This document shows, one piece after another, positions 6,303 through 15,735 of a stretch of DNA of 64,000 nucleotides. This stretch comes from Lutibacter sp. B1 (GTDB lineage Bacteria > Bacteroidota > Bacteroidia > Flavobacteriales > Flavobacteriaceae): NCBI RefSeq assembly GCF_012524075.1, contig NZ_JAAZUI010000006.1, positions 100,732 to 164,731 of the forward strand, written 5' to 3'. The notes beneath the pieces were generated by a model that worked only from the letters and a program-made list of their open reading frames with translations, did no database searches and was not told the DNA's origin. Position 1 is the first letter of the stretch, and the number at the start of each line of letters is the position of its first letter. Both the position numbers and the translations under genes were made by a program.

Positions 6303-9128
6303 ATGGCAAAACAAGAAGAGTATATTGAAGTTCTTGGAGCACGAGTTCATAATTTAAAAAATATAGATGTTCGTATTCCAAGAGAAAAATTAGTTGTAAT
6401 TACAGGTCTAAGCGGAAGCGGTAAATCCTCTTTGGCTTTTGACACTATTTATGCTGAAGGCCAACGAAGATATATTGAAACTTTCTCAGCGTATGCCAGA
6501 CAATTTTTAGGCGGATTAGAAAGACCTGATGTGGATAAAATTGAAGGATTATCACCGGTTATTTCTATTGAACAAAAAACTACCAATAAAAGTCCAAGGT
6601 CTACTGTAGGAACAATTACTGAAATTTATGATTTTTTACGATTATTATATGCGCGTGCTGCCGATGCTTACTCATATAATACGAACGAAAAAATGGTGAA
6701 TTATAGCGATGAGCAAATTAAAGAGCTTATTTTAAAAGAATTTGATGGTAAAAAAATAGTTGTTTTAGCTCCTGTAATTAAATCGAGAAAAGGGCATTAC
6801 AGAGAGTTGTTCGAACAAATTTCAAAACAAGGTTTTTTGAGAGTTCGTGTTGATGGCAAGATTAGAGAAATAGAAAAAGGAATGCGACTTGACCGTTATA
6901 AAACTCATGATATTGAGATAGTTATAGACCGACTATTAATTAATCAATCTTCAGAAAAAAGGTTAGAAGAAACCATAACAACTACATTATATTCAGGCGA
7001 TAATATTCTAATGATTTTAGAGCATAATTCAAACTCGCCCAGATATTTTAGTAGAGATTTAATGTGTCCAACAACAGGCATATCTTACCCAAGTCCCGAG
7101 CCCAATAGCTTTTCATTCAACTCACCTAAAGGAGCTTGCGAAACATGTAACGGTTTGGGTAAAATTAACAAGGTAAATATTAATAAAATAATTCCTGACA
7201 CCTCCGTTTCTATCAAAAATGGAGGTATTACACCCATTGGAGAACAAAAAAATAGTTGGATTTTTAAACAATTGCAATTAATTGCAGAAAGATATAAATT
7301 TCAATTAAACGACCCTATTTCTAAAATTCCTACTGAAGCTTTAGATATTATTTTAAATGGTGGTAATGAAAAATTTGAAGTTGTTTCAAAAGCTATGGGC
7401 ATAACCCGCAATTATGAGATTGATTTTGAAGGAATTGTGAATTTCATTGAAAATCAATATAAATCAAACGACTCTACTTCTATAAAACGTTGGGCTAAAG
7501 ATTTTATGGATGAGATTGATTGTGAAACCTGTCACGGAAAAAGACTAAAAAAAGAAGCTTTATATTTCAAAATAAACAATAAAAATATATCAGAATTAGC
7601 TCAGTTTGATATATCAGAACTTGAAAATTGGTTTTCAAAACTTGAAGACAAATTATCAGAAAAACAGCTAAAAATAGCTTCAGAAATACTAAAAGAAATT
7701 AGAACAAGAATACAGTTTTTATCAGATGTTGGCTTAAATTATTTAACTCTCGATCGCACATCTAAGTCATTATCAGGTGGCGAAGCGCAACGTATTAGAT
7801 TAGCCACACAAATTGGCTCGCAATTAGTTGGTGTTCTATATATTTTAGACGAACCGAGTATTGGTTTGCATCAAAGGGACAATCAAAAACTGATAAATTC
7901 TTTAATAAATTTAAGAGATGTTGGCAACTCGGTTATTGTTGTTGAACACGATAAGGATATGATTGAACATGCCGATTTTGTACTCGATATTGGTCCGGGA
8001 GCCGGTATACATGGAGGTGAAATTGTAAGTGAAGGAACCTACGAAGAGTTAAAAACACATAGCACTTTAACAGCCGATTATTTAAACGGAACCAAAAAGA
8101 TTGAAATCCCTAAAAAGAGAAGGCAAGGAAACGGCAAAAAAATTGTTTTAAAAGGGGCTACAGGTAATAATTTAAAAAACCTTACCGTTGAATTTCCCTT
8201 AGGCAAACTGATTTGTGTTACAGGAGTATCTGGTAGTGGAAAATCAACTTTAATAAACGAAACACTCTATCCTATTTTAAATAAACATATTTATAACGGT
8301 GTAAAAAAACCAATGCCTTATAAATCCATTGAAGGATTAGAACATATTGACAAAGTTATTGCTATTGATCAATCACCTATCGGAAGAACTCCTCGTTCAA
8401 ATCCAGCCACTTATACCGGTGTTTTTGGTGAGATAAGAAGCTTGTATTCAAAAACTAACGAAGCGTCAATTAGAGGTTATAAACCCGGCCGTTTTTCATT
8501 CAACGTAAAAGGCGGAAGGTGCAAAACATGTCAAGGCGGTGGAGTTCGTGTTATTGAAATGAATTTTTTACCCGATGTACAAGTTGAATGTGAAACCTGC
8601 CAAGGTAAAAGATTTAATAGAGAAACATTAGAAATTAGATATAAAGGAAAGTCAATTTCTGATGTTTTAAATATGACCATTGAAGAAGCTACCCAGTTTT
8701 TTGAACATATCCCAAAAATATATCGCAAACTAAAAACAATAAATAATGTTGGTCTAAGTTATATTACATTGGGGCAGCAATCTACAACTCTTTCTGGAGG
8801 TGAAGCTCAACGAATTAAGCTGGCATCTGAATTATCTAAACGTGATACAGGAAATACTTTTTATATTCTGGATGAACCAACAACAGGGTTGCATTTTGAA
8901 GATATTAGAGTATTAATGCAGGTAATAAATAAACTAACAAATAAAGGCAATACCGTTGTAATTATTGAACATAATTTAGATGTAATAAAATTAGCTGATT
9001 ATGTTATAGATATTGGGATGGAAGGCGGTAAAAAAGGCGGTGAATTAATTTGTTTTGGCTCTCCGGAAGAAGTAAGTAAGCATAAAAAAAGCTATACTGC
9101 ACAATTCTTGAAAAAAGAACTAAATTAG
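6303..9128 (+). CDS. uvrA: Excinuclease ABC subunit A
   Basis: DNA-damage recognition ATPase of nucleotide excision repair. It dimerises and loads UvrB at lesions. The 941 residues are full length. Two ABC modules are visible. The first has Walker A GLSGSGKSS near residue 34 and the signature LSGGEAQRIRLA near 490. The second has Walker A GVSGSGKST near 640 and LSGGEAQRIKLA near 830. The characteristic zinc-finger pairs are present as CETCNGLGK and CETCHGKRL in the first half, and CKTCQGGG with CETCQGKRF in the second. It has its own promoter and is followed by a weak CAGTTTTT/AAAAACTG hairpin (9134-9151) before the LOG gene. Confidence 0.98.
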   Translation: MAKQEEYIEVLGARVHNLKNIDVRIPREKLVVITGLSGSGKSSLAFDTIYAEGQRRYIETFSAYARQFLGGLERPDVDKIEGLSPVISIEQKTTNKSPRSTVGTITEIYDFLRLLYARAADAYSYNTNEKMVNYSDEQIKELILKEFDGKKIVVLAPVIKSRKGHYRELFEQISKQGFLRVRVDGKIREIEKGMRLDRYKTHDIEIVIDRLLINQSSEKRLEETITTTLYSGDNILMILEHNSNSPRYFSRDLMCPTTGISYPSPEPNSFSFNSPKGACETCNGLGKINKVNINKIIPDTSVSIKNGGITPIGEQKNSWIFKQLQLIAERYKFQLNDPISKIPTEALDIILNGGNEKFEVVSKAMGITRNYEIDFEGIVNFIENQYKSNDSTSIKRWAKDFMDEIDCETCHGKRLKKEALYFKINNKNISELAQFDISELENWFSKLEDKLSEKQLKIASEILKEIRTRIQFLSDVGLNYLTLDRTSKSLSGGEAQRIRLATQIGSQLVGVLYILDEPSIGLHQRDNQKLINSLINLRDVGNSVIVVEHDKDMIEHADFVLDIGPGAGIHGGEIVSEGTYEELKTHSTLTADYLNGTKKIEIPKKRRQGNGKKIVLKGATGNNLKNLTVEFPLGKLICVTGVSGSGKSTLINETLYPILNKHIYNGVKKPMPYKSIEGLEHIDKVIAIDQSPIGRTPRSNPATYTGVFGEIRSLYSKTNEASIRGYKPGRFSFNVKGGRCKTCQGGGVRVIEMNFLPDVQVECETCQGKRFNRETLEIRYKGKSISDVLNMTIEEATQFFEHIPKIYRKLKTINNVGLSYITLGQQSTTLSGGEAQRIKLASELSKRDTGNTFYILDEPTTGLHFEDIRVLMQVINKLTNKGNTVVIIEHNLDVIKLADYVIDIGMEGGKKGGELICFGSPEEVSKHKKSYTAQFLKKELN

Positions 9129-9188
9129 CCGACCAGTTTTTCAAAAAACTGATCTTTACTAAATTAATAAAAAAATTATCAAATATAA

Positions 9189-9899
9189 ATGACACCCAAC
9201 GAAGACAGAAAAATACGAGAAAAATTTAAACAAAAAACTTGGAATGAAATTAAAACAAACGACTCTTGGGCTATATTTAAAATTATGGCAGAGTTTGTTG
9301 AAGGTTTTGAACGTTTAAGTAAAATTGGACCTTGTGTAAGTATTTTTGGTTCAGCTCGAACAAAGCCAAACGATGAATATTATAAACTAGCAGAAAATAT
9401 TGCCTACAAACTAACCAAACATGGATATGGTGTTGTTACCGGAGGCGGTCCCGGTATTATGGAAGCAGGTAATAAAGGAGCGAATAGAGGAAAAGGAACT
9501 TCTGTTGGTTTAAATATTGAATTACCATTTGAGCAACATGATAATCCGTATATTGATCCTGATAAAAGTTTAGATTTCGATTACTTTTTTGTTAGAAAAG
9601 TAATGTTTGTAAAATATTCTCAAGGTTTTGTAGTAATGCCCGGAGGTTTTGGAACCTTAGATGAATTATTTGAAGCCATAACATTAATCCAAACTAAAAA
9701 GATTGGAAAATTCCCAATAGTTTTGGTAGGAAGAAATTATTGGTCCGGATTATTTGATTGGATTACAAATACCTTGCTTAAAGAAGGTAGTATAAGTGAA
9801 AAAGATTTAGATTTAATATCATTAGTTGATACAGAAGATGAAGTTTTGGAAGTAATTGATATTTTCTACAAAAAATATAGTTTAAGCCCTAACTTCTAA
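9189..9899 (+). CDS. LOG family protein, TIGR00730 Rossmann fold
   Basis: Likely nucleotide 5'-monophosphate phosphoribohydrolase (cytokinin-activating LOG type), or the related lysine-decarboxylase-like fold. The 236 residues contain the nucleotide-binding stretch VSIFGSARTKPNDEYYKLAE (about 48-67), GYGVVTGGGPGIMEAGNKGA, and the diagnostic PGGFGTLDE motif (about residue 152), whose glutamate is catalytic in LOG enzymes. The N-terminal helix (about 1-45) is longer than in plant LOG and typical of bacterial members. Only 12 bases separate it from the next gene, with which it may be co-transcribed. The physiological substrate in flavobacteria is unknown. Confidence 0.9.
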   Translation: MTPNEDRKIREKFKQKTWNEIKTNDSWAIFKIMAEFVEGFERLSKIGPCVSIFGSARTKPNDEYYKLAENIAYKLTKHGYGVVTGGGPGIMEAGNKGANRGKGTSVGLNIELPFEQHDNPYIDPDKSLDFDYFFVRKVMFVKYSQGFVVMPGGFGTLDELFEAITLIQTKKIGKFPIVLVGRNYWSGLFDWITNTLLKEGSISEKDLDLISLVDTEDEVLEVIDIFYKKYSLSPNF

Positions 9900-9911
9900 A
9901 AAAATAACTGT

Positions 9912-12728
9912 TTGAAAAAGTATGTATTTTTATTATTGGTATGCTTATTATTTGTTTCGGCTGTAAACTACAGTCAAACCAACAATATTAAAATATCCGC
10001 AATTTTAAATACTGAAAATAATGAACTTAAAATTCAACAAGAAATTGATTTTTTTAATAATTCAAATAAAACACTTAATGAAGTCTATTTTCACAATTGG
10101 CCAAACTCTTTCAAAGATAAATACACACCACTAGCTAAACGTTTTGTTGAAAATTACTCCAAAACATTTCATTTTGCCAAAGAAGAAGAAAGAGGTAGCA
10201 CATATATTTCTAGTATTTCTGCCAACTACGAAATTTCAACATGGGAAATAACCGATAAAAATCCTGATATTTTAAAAGTTAGCCTCAATCAACCTCTAAA
10301 TCCAAAAGATTCGGTTAAAATAATAGCTACTTATTCGGTCAAAATCCCTAAAGATAAATTTACCAAGTATGGAGTAAATAATACCACTTATAATTTACGT
10401 TATTGGTATTTAATCCCGGCTGTAATAGATACCAAATGGCATTTAATGAATAATTTGGACATGGATGATTTGTATGTAGATTTCACAAATTATACTATCG
10501 ATATAAGTATTCCAAATGATTTTATATTGGCAAGTGATTTAGATACACAAGTTCTTCCTTTCAAAAACTTTAATAAATATACACTCACAGGAAAAAATAA
10601 ATTTGATATTGAATTACATATTTGTAAACAAAACGATTTTATAGAGTTCAATCCAATTCCGTTCAAAATTATCACAAATTTAGATTCGGATAAACTTGAA
10701 ATTGATGTAAAAACTGATATACTTAACAGGGAATTGCTGTTTATAGAATCCTATTTAGGTGAATTTCCTTCAGAAAAATTATTAATCAATAAAATTGAAT
10801 ACGACAAAAATCCGGTTTATGGTTTTAACCAATTACCTTCATTTTTAGCCCCTTTTAATGATGCTTTTGAGTGGGACATTAAAATGTTTAAAATTCTTAC
10901 AAAAAAATATATCGATAATTTATTCTTATACAACCAACGAGAAGATTCTTGGTTAACCAGCGGTTTACAAACCTACTTAATGATTAAATATGTTGAAACA
11001 TATTATCCTGAAAAAAAGGCAATAGGAGAACTTTCTAAAATTTGGGGTGTAAGAAGTTTTAATTTAGCTAAAATTGATTTTAATGGTAAATATCCTTATG
11101 TTTATCAATTTGCCGCTAGAAAAAACTTAGATCAAGCTTTAACCACACCTTTGGATTCATTATCTAACTTTAACCGAAAAATTGTAAATAAATACAAGGC
11201 AGGTATCGGATTACGATTTTTAGAAAATTATTTAGAAAAAGATGTTTTAAAAAAGGCTATCGTAAATTTTTCAAAAAACAGTTCAGGAAAAAAAATATAC
11301 AGCAATTACTTTTTCGATTATTTGGAAACATCAAAAGATTTAACATGGTTTAGAAAAGACTTTGTAAAAACCAATAAAAGAGTTGATTATACTATTAAAA
11401 AAGTAGTAAAAAAGAAAGATTCTGTTGATGTTACCATCCTCAATAAAAGGAATATGACTACTCCTATTCAACTCTACGGAATTAATAAAAAAGAAGAAAT
11501 TATTTTTAAAAAATGGCTGACAAATATTGACTCTTCAAAAACAATAACGGTTCCAAAAAAAGGAGTTGACAGATTATCATTAAATTATGAGTTAGATTTA
11601 CCCGAATACAATTTAAGAAACAATTGGAAAAATGTAGATAAATTTTTATTTAACAGACCATTACAATTTAAATTTTTTAAAGATATTGAAAACCCTTATT
11701 ACAACCAGCTGTTTTATACTCCTGTATTTAGATATAATTATTATGATGGTGTTGTTTTGGGAGTTTCATTATCCAACCAACCTATTATAAAAAAGAATTA
11801 TAATTATAAAATTTCTCCTTCATACAGTACAAAAAGTAGAAGTTTGTCCGGCTCATATTCTTTTGCTTACGAATATTTACCCGAAAATAAAAAAGTGAAT
11901 TTAATTTCTGCCGGTATAGCAGGAAGTAATTATCACTATGATGAAGATTTAACTTACAGTATGATTACCCCTTTTGCTTTAATTGAATTCAAAAGAAAAA
12001 GTTTAAGAGATATAGAAAGCAAAGCAATTTCGGCTTCGTACACAATGGTTAACAAAGAAAAATCTCCTACACAAAAAGAACATCCTGAATCAAATAAATA
12101 TAAAGTCTTTAATTTAAATTTTGGCTACACAAAACCCGATATTATTGAAGATATCCATTTTTCAACAGGATTACAAATTGCTGATAAGTTTAGTAAAGTT
12201 TCACTTACAGGCCGTTACAGAATACTTACCGACAAAAACAACAGACAATTTGATTTTAGGTTTTTTGCTGGCGCATTTATAAATAACAATACAAAAAGTA
12301 ATTACTTTAGTTTTTCTTTAGACAGACCTACAGATTATTTATTTCAATATGATTATATAGGTAGATCAGAAACCACCGGTTTTTTTAGCCAACAAGTTAT
12401 TATAAATGAAGGTGGTTTTAAATCAAAATTACCTGTAGCCTACGCAAACCAATGGATGTCTACAATAAACACCAATATTGGATTATGGCGTTGGTTAGAA
12501 ATTTATAACGATGTTGGATTTGTAAAAAACAGAAATGAAAAAGTTTATTTTGCACATGACAATGGTATACGACTAAATTTTATACAAGATATTTTAGAAG
12601 TTTATTTTCCGCTTTATTCAAATAATGGTTGGGAAATTTCTGAACCAAGTTATGCTTCTAGAATCAGATTTGTGTTAGTTATCAAGCCAAAAAAGATCTA
12701 CAATTTTGTAAAAAGAGGCTTTTATTAA
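9912..12728 (+). CDS. M1-peptidase-like protein fused to an outer-membrane barrel, catalytic residues lost
   Basis: A protein of 938 residues with a Sec signal peptide (KKYVFLLLVCLLFVSAVNYS). A TTG start at 9912 is needed, since no in-frame ATG precedes the signal. Residues about 25-240 resemble the M1 N-terminal beta domain (IKISAILNTENNELKIQQEI). Residues about 240-470 resemble the gluzincin catalytic domain. Where M1 enzymes have HExxH and the third ligand in WLNEGF, this protein has Ile328, Leu329 and Lys332, and WLTSGL (Ser350), so zinc ligands and catalytic glutamate are gone. The GxMEN motif is also degenerate (YGFNQL). Residues about 570-938 have alternating, Tyr-rich strands and a final aromatic-rich strand, as in outer-membrane barrels. 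I infer a non-enzymatic surface or outer-membrane protein. Confidence 0.75.
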   Translation: MKKYVFLLLVCLLFVSAVNYSQTNNIKISAILNTENNELKIQQEIDFFNNSNKTLNEVYFHNWPNSFKDKYTPLAKRFVENYSKTFHFAKEEERGSTYISSISANYEISTWEITDKNPDILKVSLNQPLNPKDSVKIIATYSVKIPKDKFTKYGVNNTTYNLRYWYLIPAVIDTKWHLMNNLDMDDLYVDFTNYTIDISIPNDFILASDLDTQVLPFKNFNKYTLTGKNKFDIELHICKQNDFIEFNPIPFKIITNLDSDKLEIDVKTDILNRELLFIESYLGEFPSEKLLINKIEYDKNPVYGFNQLPSFLAPFNDAFEWDIKMFKILTKKYIDNLFLYNQREDSWLTSGLQTYLMIKYVETYYPEKKAIGELSKIWGVRSFNLAKIDFNGKYPYVYQFAARKNLDQALTTPLDSLSNFNRKIVNKYKAGIGLRFLENYLEKDVLKKAIVNFSKNSSGKKIYSNYFFDYLETSKDLTWFRKDFVKTNKRVDYTIKKVVKKKDSVDVTILNKRNMTTPIQLYGINKKEEIIFKKWLTNIDSSKTITVPKKGVDRLSLNYELDLPEYNLRNNWKNVDKFLFNRPLQFKFFKDIENPYYNQLFYTPVFRYNYYDGVVLGVSLSNQPIIKKNYNYKISPSYSTKSRSLSGSYSFAYEYLPENKKVNLISAGIAGSNYHYDEDLTYSMITPFALIEFKRKSLRDIESKAISASYTMVNKEKSPTQKEHPESNKYKVFNLNFGYTKPDIIEDIHFSTGLQIADKFSKVSLTGRYRILTDKNNRQFDFRFFAGAFINNNTKSNYFSFSLDRPTDYLFQYDYIGRSETTGFFSQQVIINEGGFKSKLPVAYANQWMSTINTNIGLWRWLEIYNDVGFVKNRNEKVYFAHDNGIRLNFIQDILEVYFPLYSNNGWEISEPSYASRIRFVLVIKPKKIYNFVKRGFY

Positions 12729-12801
12729 TCATTATTTTGATTGAATATTTTAAATAAAATAGTAGAATTTCATCTACCTTTTTATATACCGTATAAATTT
12801 A

Positions 12802-12809
12802 TACCTTTG
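12802..12809 (+). promoter_or_regulatory. -7 promoter element of the 2-oxoacid dehydrogenase E1 gene
   Basis: TACCTTTG at 12802-12809 matches TAnnTTTG, 22 bases before the ATG at 12832. The spacing fits a short leader. Confidence 0.65.
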
Positions 12810-12831
12810 CATAGCTAAAAATTTCGAAAAT

Positions 12832-15282
12832 ATGCATGTAAAATCTTCATCTGCAAATCAAGATCAACTTTCATTCGCTCAATTTAAAAAAGAAGTTTTA
12901 CACGACTTTAAAGTTGCTGTAATAAGTAGAGAATGTAGTTTATTGGGTCGTAGAGAAGTATTAACTGGTAAAGCAAAATTTGGAATTTTTGGTGATGGTA
13001 AAGAAGTACCTCAACTTGCCATGGCAAAGGCTTTTAAAAAGGGAGATTTTAGATCGGGTTATTACCGAGATCAAACTTTTATGATGGCAATTGGAGAGCT
13101 TACTCCTCAACAATTTTTTGCAGGTTTATACGCTAATCCTGATATCAATGCAGATCCTATGTCGGCAGGCAGACAAATGGGCGGACATTTTGCCACTCAC
13201 AGTTTGGACGAGAACGGAAAATTCAAAAACCTTACCGAACAATACAATTCGAGCAGCGATATTTCTCCAACAGCCGGGCAAATGCCTCGTATGCTTGGTT
13301 TAGCACAAGCTTCAAAATTATTTAGAGAAGTTCCCGAATTTAAAAATCAAAAATTTTCTAATAACGGAAATGAAATTTCATGGGGAACTATTGGAAATGC
13401 CAGCACATCAGAAGGTATATTTTTTGAAACATTTAATGCTGCAGGCGTATTACAAGTTCCTTTGGTAATTAGTGTTTGGGATGATGATTATGGCATATCC
13501 GTTCCGGCAAAATTTCAAACAACAAAAGAAAATATTTCTGAAATATTAAAAGGATTTCAACGTGATGAAAATGGAAATGGGTACGAAATTTTTGTTGTTA
13601 AAGGTTGGGATTATCCGCAATTAATTGATGTTTACAATAAAGCAGCTAAAATTGCTCGTGAAGAGCATGTTCCGGTTTTAATTCATGTTAAAGATTTAAC
13701 GCAACCTCAAGGTCATTCAACTTCCGGTTCCCACGAACGTTACAAATCTAAAGAACGATTGACTTGGGAAAAACAACACGACTGTATTGCTAAAATGCGC
13801 GATTGGATTATTGAGTTTGAATTGACTGGTGAAAATAATAACTCATTACGGTTTGTTGATTCGGAAGAAGAGTTAATTAAAATTGAAAAAGAAGCCAAAA
13901 AGGAAGTACATCAGGCAAAAAGAGACGCTTGGAACGCATTTTTAAATCCAATTAAGGATCAAAAAAACAAACTAACTCTTTTACTTGAAAATATAGCATT
14001 AAAAAGCCATAACAAAGCTTTTATCATCAAACTGAAAAATGATTTAGCTTCTATTATAGATCCTTCCAGAAAAGATATTCTTGCTATTGCAAGAAGAGCT
14101 ATTGTGTATACTAGAAATGAAAGTTCAAAAGAAAAAGTTCAACTTCAAAACTGGATTACCGGCTATTTAAATTCTGAACAATCTAAGTACAGTTCTTATC
14201 TAAACAGCCAAACCGACAAAAAAGTTAGTCATATAAAAGAAATTTTACCAACTTATAATGAAAATGCTGAATTGGTTGATGGACGAATTATTATTAGAGA
14301 TAATTTTGACATTCTATTTTCAAAAAACAACAAACTGTTAATTTTTGGAGAAGATTCTGGTAATATTGGTGATGTTAATCAAGGCTTAGTTGGCCTTCAA
14401 GATAAATATGGAAAACTTAGAGTTTCCGATACCGGAATTAGAGAAGCAACCATTATAGGACAAGGTATAGGATTGGCATTAAGAGGATTACGCCCTATTG
14501 CCGAAATTCAGTATTTAGATTATTTATTGTATGGACTTCAAATTTTAAGTGATGATTTAGCAACACTTCATTATAGAACCGCAGGCAAACAAAAAGCTCC
14601 TTTAATTGTTAGAACACGTGGTCACCGTTTAGAAGGTATTTGGCATTCCGGTTCACCTATGGGAGCAATTATTCATTTACTAAGAGGTATTAATATTTTA
14701 GTTCCAAGAAATATGACAAAAGCTGCCGGTTTTTATAATACCCTATTAGAATGTGATGAACCGGCGTTGATTGTAGAAAATCTGAACGGATATAGATTAA
14801 AAGAAAAACTACCTAACAACTTAGGAGAATTTAAAACACCAATTGGCATTGTAGAAACTATTAAAGAAGGTAGTGATATTACCGTTTTATCATACGGTTC
14901 TACTTTAAAAATTGTTCAAGATGTTGTGAATCATTTAAATGAAGTAGATATTGATATTGAAATTATTGATGCACAATCTTTACTACCGTTTGACATTACT
15001 AAAGATGTTGTAAAAAGTATTGAAAAAACAAATCGCTTGATTATAATTGATGAAGATGTGCCCGGAGGAGCTTCAGCTTATCTATTAAACGAAATTCTCG
15101 AAAAGCAAAATGCATATATGTATTTAGACAGTAAACCTGTTACACTTACAGCTAAAGCCCATCGCCCTGCTTATGGAACTGATGGAGATTATTTCTCAAA
15201 ACCAAATGCAGAGGATATTTTTGAAACAATTTATAGTATTATGCACGAAGTAAACCCTTCGAAATATAAAAAACTCTATTAA
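12832..15282 (+). CDS. 2-oxoacid dehydrogenase E1, fused alpha and beta subunits
   Basis: ThDP-dependent decarboxylase component of a branched-chain 2-oxoacid (or pyruvate/acetoin type) dehydrogenase complex, which feeds acyl groups to an E2 lipoyl protein. The 816 residues combine an alpha-like part (about 1-330), a linker of about 140 residues, and a beta-like part (about 470-816, from DGRIIIRDNFDILF). The beta half shows EDSGNIGDVNQGLVGLQDKY, GQGIGLALRGLRPIAEIQYL and VPGGASAYLL. In the ThDP motif region the usual GDG is GNAST (188-192) and the usual NN is replaced in WDDDYGIS (216-223), so the motif is non-canonical. It has its own promoter. The korDABC operon follows, which supports a role in oxoacid catabolism. 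The substrate is inferred. Confidence 0.88.
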   Translation: MHVKSSSANQDQLSFAQFKKEVLHDFKVAVISRECSLLGRREVLTGKAKFGIFGDGKEVPQLAMAKAFKKGDFRSGYYRDQTFMMAIGELTPQQFFAGLYANPDINADPMSAGRQMGGHFATHSLDENGKFKNLTEQYNSSSDISPTAGQMPRMLGLAQASKLFREVPEFKNQKFSNNGNEISWGTIGNASTSEGIFFETFNAAGVLQVPLVISVWDDDYGISVPAKFQTTKENISEILKGFQRDENGNGYEIFVVKGWDYPQLIDVYNKAAKIAREEHVPVLIHVKDLTQPQGHSTSGSHERYKSKERLTWEKQHDCIAKMRDWIIEFELTGENNNSLRFVDSEEELIKIEKEAKKEVHQAKRDAWNAFLNPIKDQKNKLTLLLENIALKSHNKAFIIKLKNDLASIIDPSRKDILAIARRAIVYTRNESSKEKVQLQNWITGYLNSEQSKYSSYLNSQTDKKVSHIKEILPTYNENAELVDGRIIIRDNFDILFSKNNKLLIFGEDSGNIGDVNQGLVGLQDKYGKLRVSDTGIREATIIGQGIGLALRGLRPIAEIQYLDYLLYGLQILSDDLATLHYRTAGKQKAPLIVRTRGHRLEGIWHSGSPMGAIIHLLRGINILVPRNMTKAAGFYNTLLECDEPALIVENLNGYRLKEKLPNNLGEFKTPIGIVETIKEGSDITVLSYGSTLKIVQDVVNHLNEVDIDIEIIDAQSLLPFDITKDVVKSIEKTNRLIIIDEDVPGGASAYLLNEILEKQNAYMYLDSKPVTLTAKAHRPAYGTDGDYFSKPNAEDIFETIYSIMHEVNPSKYKKLY

Positions 15283-15379
15283 AAATTAAAATAACTTCAT
15301 CAAAAAACATAAATAAACTCCTGTATTGGCGTCTTTTTATGTGCAACTCTCCTATTACACTAAAATATCTAAAATAAAA

Positions 15380-15409
15380 TGACAATTATCATTAATTGAC
15401 AATTATCAT
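15380..15409 (+). repeat. Tandem operator-like repeats before korDABC
   Basis: TGACAATTATCAT occurs twice, at 15380-15392 and 15397-15409, with a 17-base period. Each copy contains a near-palindrome (TGAyAATTrTCA). They lie just upstream of the -33 position of the kor promoter, where an activator or repressor dimer could bind. The cognate regulator is unknown. Confidence 0.6.
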
Positions 15410-15431
15410 GCTTTTTATAAAAAAATAGGTT

Positions 15432-15439
15432 TAACTTTG
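15432..15439 (+). promoter_or_regulatory. -7 promoter element of korDABC
   Basis: TAACTTTG at 15432-15439 matches TAnnTTTG, 46 bases before the korD ATG. The leader contains an inverted repeat ATAGGTTT (15425-15432) / AAACCTAT (15466-15473). Confidence 0.7.
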
Positions 15440-15485
15440 AGAATAACAGAATTATAAGTTATTAAAAACCTATAAAATTATCAAA

Positions 15486-15716
15486 ATGGCAAAAGTTAAA
15501 GGAGCTATCGTAGTAGATACTCAAGCATGTAAGGGTTGCGAAGTATGCATACCTGTATGTCCTGAAGATGTTATTGGCATGACCAAAGAAGTAAATCGAA
15601 AAGGATACCACTATGCCTATATGAAAAATCCTGAAGCTTGTACCGGTTGCACCAATTGCGCAATTGTTTGTCCAGACAGAGCAATATCTGTGTACAGAGT
15701 TAAAGTTTCAGTATAA
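15486..15716 (+). CDS. korD: Ferredoxin subunit of 2-oxoacid:ferredoxin oxidoreductase
   Basis: Small electron-transfer subunit of 76 residues with two 4Fe-4S ligand sets, CKGCEVCIPVCPE (from residue 16) and CTGCTNCAIVCPD (from about residue 48). It is the first gene of the korDABC operon and passes electrons from the ThDP/Fe-S catalytic subunits to an external ferredoxin. Only 19 bases separate it from korA. Its identity is secure from the cysteine pattern and the neighbours. Whether the complex prefers 2-oxoglutarate (kor) or branched-chain oxoacids (vor) cannot be decided from this subunit. Confidence 0.93.
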   Translation: MAKVKGAIVVDTQACKGCEVCIPVCPEDVIGMTKEVNRKGYHYAYMKNPEACTGCTNCAIVCPDRAISVYRVKVSV

Positions 15717-15735
15717 CTAAATTAAAATATTTGTA

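Noticed and set aside
9134..9151. Strong terminator after uvrA
   Set aside because: The CAGTTTTT/AAAAACTG stem is mostly A-T pairs and is not followed by a clear T-run, so it is mentioned only as a weak hairpin.
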